Shown here piece by piece: positions 8,998 through 14,460 of a stretch of 14,460 bases of DNA. Below the pieces are notes generated by a model that had not been told where the DNA came from, made no database searches, and saw only the letters and a program-made list of their open reading frames with translations. The number at the start of each line of letters is the position of its first letter. The first letter of the stretch is position 1. The position numbers and the translations under genes are program-made. Location of the stretch: positions 1 to 14,460 of the forward strand of contig JADHYX010000496.1 of the NCBI GenBank assembly GCA_027604685.1, read 5' to 3'. This DNA is from Lobulomyces angularis (lineage: Eukaryota; Chytridiomycota; Chytridiomycetes; Lobulomycetales; Lobulomycetaceae).

Positions 8998-11873
8998 ATG
9001 TCTAACTGTAGGGTTTGGTTTCAACTTGTCGATACAGAGGGAAATCCTTACAACAAAACCTCACTGGCGAACGTTTTAGTTCAGCAAGATACTCCCATCT
9101 ATGATTTAAAAAGATTAATTAAAGTAGAACTCTCAAATACACTTTTACACATTGATGCAGGTCAGCTGGAAATATATGAAAGTGTAGATAACTTAGAAAA
9201 AGATCCAATTGCCTTAGATGCTCCTGTCACAGGTCTTGGAAATACTTTAGCAACTAAACTTTTTGTAGTTGTTCCTTCGGATGGTATACTACTGAAATTA
9301 AAATCAAAAATTTAATTATTCGTATTACTTAAAATTTTTTCATTAAATGTTAATATTGCTTAAATCTTTTTCTTTGTTAATTAAAGAAAATTCAGCAGAT
9401 ACATATTTTGTAATTTTAAGTGAAGATTTATAAATCTTTTTTTTTTTTTTTAGCTAAACGACCTCCAGGAAAAAAATCAAAATTGGTAGTTGAAAAAGAA
9501 GAATGTAACTATATTTTAATTTTTTCCAAATTTAAGCTTTTACATTTTTTCTACAGTGACTACTGAAAAGTCACCAAATACCATTGGTATTAATATTAAT
9601 GTACTCTTTTTAACGTTTAAATCTCTATATTAGAAAAAATTAAAAAGGACTTGGTGAATCTGGTTGTCACTGAACAAATGCATGACCAACAAACAAACAA
9701 AAAGCAAACCATTTTTAAGTTGGATGATTCACAAGACAAAAAAATAGTGGATGGGAAGAGCATTGTGAAAATAGATACCCCGTTTTACGAGGGCCAGCCA
9801 AATTTGTTATTATCTGACAACTTTTTTCACATTTTAGATGAAAAAATTGAATTACCATATAAAAAAATTAATAAATATAACTTTAGAACCAAAGTATTAA
9901 TTGGCGCTAGGTATTTTTTTTTTTGTCTGTGTTATTTTAAAAATAACTTTAGTGGTTGCGGAAAAACGGCTAGCTGCTATCATGTATGCCGAACTCGTTT
10001 TGCATTATATTTCGACTGTCTTGCAAGTAGCAATATGAAGTCCTTACTACAGAAGATCGCAGATATCGTTCCAACTAAGAGATCCGAAGAAACGCAGCGA
10101 AAATTTGAATATAAAACTGAACACTGTATAAGCTGTTTGCTTTTGTCCCGGATTTTGGTTTTGGATTATCTTCTTGTTAAAGATCCTCTTCTGTCTTCGT
10201 TGGATTGGTTAAAATATCAACTAAGTTCAAAGACTGAAGCTACTTTTGATATCATTTTTAACCAATTAATTAAAATTGATGAGGGTAAAGTGAGCTCTTC
10301 ATTGGATCGCCGGTTAATAATGGAAGACCAGTTAATAATTTTCGATGAATGTCAGTGCCTTTTAGAGGAATTAAAAAACGACTTCCGTTCTAAAGCTGAA
10401 GGAGTTCATATAAAAAATAATAAATTGGAACACCCACGCTCCTTTTTCAGTTTTTTGACAAGGCACACTTTAAAGTATAGAACTATTTGGTGTGGAACTC
10501 ATATGAGTATAAGACGTATGGAAGAATTTTGTAGTTGTGCTGGGGGAAAACCTAGTCGTAAATTGTACATCATACTTTTTTTTTTATTTTTATTTTTAGA
10601 AATATCAGTATTCACTGATTTTACTTACATGAAAGAAGATGTTATAAAGCAGTTGTAGAAAGAGTGTTTAGTAAGCGATATTGAAATTTCTTTAGAACAA
10701 GAATTATGCCACTTTCTGCAAGGAAAACCAAGTAGTTTTACTTCATTCCTTACAAGAGTGATGTTGAACAAGGAGCATAAAAAAAATTCTGATGAGGGCA
10801 TAAGGGATGTTTTCGAAATTTATCGTAATTTAATGACTAGCGCTGAAAAAAAGGATGAAATCGGATCTATTTGTAAGTAGTGGGAAGAACACTTTTATAA
10901 TACAGTTACGAATTTGAAAAGGGGCGTAGAGATCTTGAGAACAGCTAAGTTAACTAGTGACATACTTTTGAACGTTTGTCTACAAAGTTTATTTTCAAAA
11001 TCGAATTATTTAGAATTCTACCCTCACGAGGGAGACATGGTTTCAACAGGTTTAGTAATGATCGAAAAAGTCGAATCAAGTTATCGGTGTTACATGGGAG
11101 AACCAATGACTCTTTTGGCTGGTTTGAACTGTTTTAATACTAACACACATAGAGACGCTATGATGGAGTATTTTTATAACCTAATATTTAGCGAATACCG
11201 TGGCGCCTTAAATCCTCCTCCTCAACCAAGAGGACTTTTAATGGAATTGGTTGTTGCCTTACAATTTTTAAGAGGTTGGTGGCTACAAAAGGATAAAAAT
11301 AAAAAATATGTTTTTGAAAGTTATTTACCAAAAAAAATGTTTCGATATTCAACGGCCAGTTGGAGTAATTAATTGTCGAAATGCTAAAATGGACAATGAA
11401 AACGAATTCTTTACCAATTTGCAAAAACCTGGCGAATCCAAGTATTTAACCTTACCTTCAAGTGGGGGTCCAAATATTTCATATTCTTATTTCCAGTGTG
11501 GTGTCAAAAAAACTTCGACTGTTGATTCAACAATTAGCGAGCGTATGAATGAAGAGTGGGAAAAAAATTTAGATTCTCTAAATCCGAAAGCTTGTTACGA
11601 ACATTGGCCACCTTCAAAAAGGACTTGTGAGGAGATTCTGAAGGAAATCAATGATGAGTTTGTGTTATTTGTTTTAACTTACCGCTTGCTGCTCCTTTGG
11701 TTGGGGAAGAACTTGGGTCAAAAAATGGCTTTATTCATGTTTATTCGAAGTCAAACAACAAGGTTGTCATTCATGAATTGAAGTCAGATTTCGCAAAGTT
11801 ATTTTTTGGAGAAACGTTGATTAAAAGTTACGAGAATTATATAAAACACCTTGCTCCAAAACTAGGCGTTTAA
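8998..11873 (+). pseudogene. Crinkler (CRN/RHS-type) effector-like gene with in-frame stops and frameshifts
   Basis: Proposed exons 8998-9283, 9454-9504, 9557-9586, 9634-9910, 9953-10557 and 10600-11873 sum to 841 codons if the breaks are ignored. Residues 1-95 are the ubiquitin-like Crinkler header (VWFQLVDTEGNPY; FVVVP at its end). A basic linker follows. The P-loop NTPase has Walker A GASGCGKT (about 213-220), assembled across the 42-bp intron 9911-9952, and Walker B LIIFDE (D346, E347); RTIWCGTHMSI follows as in relatives. The C-terminal part (LLMELVVALQFLRGWW, QRPVGVIN, LPLAAPLVGEE) resembles the nuclease-like domain of such proteins. Breaks: TAG at 10656-10658 and 10878-10880; a frame change in the A8 run 11333-11340; a return to the first frame near 11679. 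The end is TAA 11871-11873. Known Crinklers act in host nuclei; this copy seems recently inactivated. Exon boundaries are by eye. Confidence 0.82.
9284..9453 (+). other. first intron of Crinkler copy 1 (170 bp)
   Basis: GTATAC donor and a T14-run plus TAG acceptor; removing it joins codon G|CT in frame and leads from VVVPSD into AKRPPGKKSKLVVEKEE. It is clearly longer than the other introns in the window. Reading through gives a stop at 9313-9315, so an unspliced transcript would encode only the ubiquitin-like header plus about ten residues. Confidence 0.6.
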
Positions 11874-14137
11874 TTACATTATCAAAATTTTCAAGTAAAA
11901 GTTAAACAAACAATAATAATAAATATTTATTTTTTTATCTAAAGTGTTTTCAATCTTATCCATACTTAATCAACTGAAATTTTTATTTTAAGTTAATAAA
12001 AACTTTATTTAAAAATTAGTATTTCACAAATTTTTACTTTCTTCCTTTTCTTTTTTTAATTTTTTCTTTTTTTAAGAAATAATATAAAACCCTAGTAGTA
12101 AAAACTCAAAAGTAAAGTTGAAATTTTAAATGAAAAAGAATTATTTTTTATTTGCAAATCCTTTTCAATTTTCAAAGCAAATGCCTTTCCTTTCTTTTTA
12201 ACTGAAATTGTATTTAAATATTCTTATTATTATCTGACGTATATAATTAAATATATAACCTTTTTTTACAATATTTTTGCTGCTATCAACAACATAGAAC
12301 TTTCTCTCAAATTACAATGTACTCAAACTTAATAAAATGTGAGCAAACCTTACAAAGTATTGCAGTTGCCAACGAAAGATTATTAATTACACTTATAAAA
12401 AAAAAAAAGTTTTTATACATATTTATTTAAATTTTTATTCTTTTTCTTAGCAAGTTGTTGTAATCTGCTATTTTTTTCTATTTTTTTTTTTTTTTACTTA
12501 CTTCAATTTTCAAATATCATAAATTAATACGAATTCAATTACAACAAAAGTAAATAATGAAAATATCAAAAAATGAATAAAAAATAAAATTTTAATTGAA
12601 TTTATTTAAGACTTATAAACGGTATTTGAACCACGGTATAAAAATTACATCTATTAGGGATCACTAATTGTGAATACTTTCTTATAAGTGTTTCATTTTT
12701 TAAAAAGAAATGTCAAATATTGAAGTGAAAATTGTAAATCATTTAAATTTTTAAGTTTAATATTTTTTATATTTTTATAGTGTTAAATTTTGTTTTTTTA
12801 AGTAGTTAGGTAAAACTTTTTCTTTTTTTGTTTGTGCTAAAATTGATACAGTAATTATTTTCTTGAATTAAAAGGAATGCTATTCACCAACTCCCCATTT
12901 TAAAATCTAAAACAAAAATTAAAAAGAAATGTAAAAAGGAAATTAAAATTTTCAAAGATTTATAACCATCAAATTAGAATTTTTAAAGAAGTAATTTACG
13001 CATATCATATGATTTTAAGTTGCCTTTTTGTTATTTTGGAGAAGTTTTTCCAAAACATACTAATCAACTGCAACTAATCATCTATAAACTTATATAAATT
13101 AAGTTTAAATGCATTAAATATTTAATCAAGATTCAGTATTCGAATTGGTAAATAAATCTCTCAAATTCAGTTCATGTTTTACGATTGTTATTTTTTTATT
13201 TGAATTTAATTCTAAAAACCAAATTAAAAATATTTTTTTATCTGTTATTACCTCCAGAAATCCTTTCATTTTTAAAATAATATGTATTTCCCTACTTGCA
13301 CATTCTCTTCAAATTTTAAAACAATTGCATGTTATGATATAAAAACATACGCTGTATTTAATTCATCTTATTATTATTTAAATATAAATCACTTTTTGTA
13401 TAATGCTCTCTGATTAACTGAAGGAATTCGAGAGGTTAGATCAACTCATAAAGAAAAACTTATTTTTGAGAAATTTATATAAAAATTTTTTTTTTTGATT
13501 TTATTTTCTTTAATTTTTATTTTCATTTAATTTTTATTTTCAGTTTAATTTTTATTTTCATTTTAATTTTTATTTTAATTTTTTTATTTATTTACTTTTT
13601 TTTTTTATTTTTTTGCAAAATTTTTAATTATAAATATGCTAAGATGAAATTCAACTGTATAATAACTAAGAAATTCTGTAAGAAATGTTAAGCATAACTT
13701 TAGTTGGATATCATAATTCAATTACTTAATCAAATTAGTAATAATAGTTGTCTTGTAACTCGGAGGAACAGAATTGAAGCGAGCTGGGGATTATAATTAT
13801 AGTATGGAAATTTAAAAGATTCAAAGTTAGATATTACAACATGATCAGAGGTAGATACTATAATAATGTTAAAAAACCAAAAAGCAGTGAACTTCCTCAT
13901 AAAAACAAGATTGAGATGATTTGAACCTTTGGGAAAATCCCATCTTCAATGACTAAAAACACTTTTCTTTTTCACTCTTCACAATTTTTTTAATAAAAAA
14001 CTTTCTTTTTAATATTTGAATTGATAATATAATTTCTTTTCCGTATTGAATTTGATGCAAAAACAATCCAACCAGAACTTTGAAAACCCTAAGATTTTAC
14101 AAAAATAGAAATAAAATTTATTAAATTTACGCATCAA
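11874..14137. other. 2.3-kb AT-rich region without a supported gene
   Basis: Separates the two Crinkler copies. Both strands were read; frames such as 13145-13342 lack an ATG start and are compositionally random. Nothing resembling the lost body of another Crinkler, a transposase or an RNA gene was recognised. It contains a short A/T minisatellite at about 13509-13578. Confidence 0.55.
13509..13578. repeat. short A/T minisatellite, four units of 17-18 bp
   Basis: Four successive copies of TTTAATTTTTATTTTCA-like units begin at 13509, 13526, 13544 and 13562. Units 1-3 are near identical (one extra G before the third), while the fourth loses the CA end. Slippage in AT-rich DNA explains it. Confidence 0.75.
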
Positions 14138-14192
14138 CTTTTCAATGCCCTGCGTTTGGTTTCATCTTTTCAATGCCCTGCGTTTGGTTTCA
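14138..14192 (+). repeat. 28-bp tandem duplication across the start codon of Crinkler copy 2
   Basis: The 27 bases at 14138-14164 recur exactly at 14166-14192 (period 28), so the start ATG appears twice, at 14145 and 14173. Copy 1 at 8991-9020 has the segment once, so the duplication arose in copy 2. Because 28 is not a multiple of three, it shifts the frame. Confidence 0.92.
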
Positions 14193-14460
14193 ACTTGTCG
14201 ATTCAAAGGGAAACCCTTACCAAAATCTGCAGCAACTCAAATTTCAGTTGAGCAAGATACTAACATCGATAATTTGAAAGAATTGATTAAAAAAAAATGT
14301 CTTATTGAGCTCTCTTCCTTTGCCCCAAATTTTCTTCATATATATGAAAGTGTAGCGAAATTATGAGATAGCAGTCCAATTAATCCAAAAACTCTTGTCC
14401 TCAAGTTAGATAACACTGAGGATTTGGTAGTTGTTGTTCCAGGAAAAACACTAAAATGTA
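14145..14460 (+). pseudogene. second Crinkler header, degenerate, cut by the window edge
   Basis: Homologous to residues 1-93 of the first Crinkler: VWFQLVDSKGNPY, ISVEQDTNIDNLKELIKK, LHIYESVAKL and EDLVVVVPG align in order. It is damaged in three ways: the 28-bp duplication of the start region, a single-base deletion between the GNPY and VEQDT segments (50 nt where copy 1 has 51), and an in-frame TGA at 14364-14366. From the first ATG the duplication and deletion cancel, so the ORF 14145-14366 regains the correct frame after about 30 altered residues, then meets TGA. After TGA the same frame remains Crinkler-like to the window end. Later exons, if any, lie outside. Confidence 0.85.

Noticed and set aside
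10873..10905. GTAAGT...ATACAG (33 bp) as an intron that would remove the second TAG of the Crinkler
   Set aside because: Removed length is shorter than every other intron here (42 bp or more), and the interval reads as ordinary Crinkler-like sequence (WEEHFYNT), so a nonsense codon is more likely. Not fully excluded.
11188..11424. Minus-strand open frame inside the Crinkler
   Set aside because: Shadow of the conserved plus-strand coding sequence.
12061..12100. AACCCTA-like units here and near 14086 as telomeric repeats
   Set aside because: Only single isolated units, no array.
13895..13940. GGTTCAAATCATC on the minus strand, resembling a tRNA B box
   Set aside because: Flanking bases do not form a T-stem or acceptor stem and no A box is found at the right distance.

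Overview
The window looks like nuclear DNA from a very AT-rich fungus, probably an early-diverging lineage (chytrid-, glomeromycotan- or aphelid-like). Four signs support this: long A/T homopolymers everywhere; many short GT...AG introns of about 42-80 bp; a fungal YTP1-like membrane protein and a fungal-style C2H2 zinc-finger protein; and Crinkler (CRN/RHS-type) effector-like genes, which are known from oomycetes, Batrachochytrium and Rhizophagus. The exact taxon cannot be fixed from the sequence. All gene models here were spliced by eye.

Left part (1-4,200). A YTP1/DUF2427-like multi-pass membrane protein runs leftwards off the window edge (minus strand, at least 9 exons). A 1.4-kb promoter-like intergenic region separates it from a four-exon zinc-finger gene on the plus strand. 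That region carries an exact 40-bp tandem duplication, a CACGTG box and three copies of the GC-rich octamer AGGGCGAA. The zinc-finger ORF stops at TAA, but the same frame continues for 17 sensible codons to a second TAA. A very tentative small minus-strand gene lies between it and the next gene.

Middle (4,196-5,734). A single uninterrupted 512-codon gene encodes a FAD-dependent oxidoreductase fused to a C-terminal Rieske [2Fe-2S] domain, an architecture best known from bacteria (Bacillus YhfW type). Its base composition is visibly richer in G+C than its surroundings and it has no introns, so it is a good candidate for horizontal acquisition.

Right part (5,900-14,460). This half is gene-poor and decaying. 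An unrecognised, frame-broken gene remnant lies at about 5.9-6.8 kb. A nearly complete Crinkler gene lies at 8,998-11,873: ubiquitin-like header, P-loop NTPase with intact Walker A and B motifs, and a C-terminal nuclease-like domain. It has two in-frame TAG codons and two mutually compensating frameshifts. After about 2.3 kb of apparently empty AT-rich DNA, a second Crinkler copy starts at about 14,145. It is already broken by a 28-bp tandem duplication, a 1-nt deletion and a TGA, and it runs off the window. The two copies share about 40 bp of upstream DNA, so they derive from a duplicated, degenerating effector-like family. No tRNA, rRNA, CRISPR array or intact transposon was recognised.
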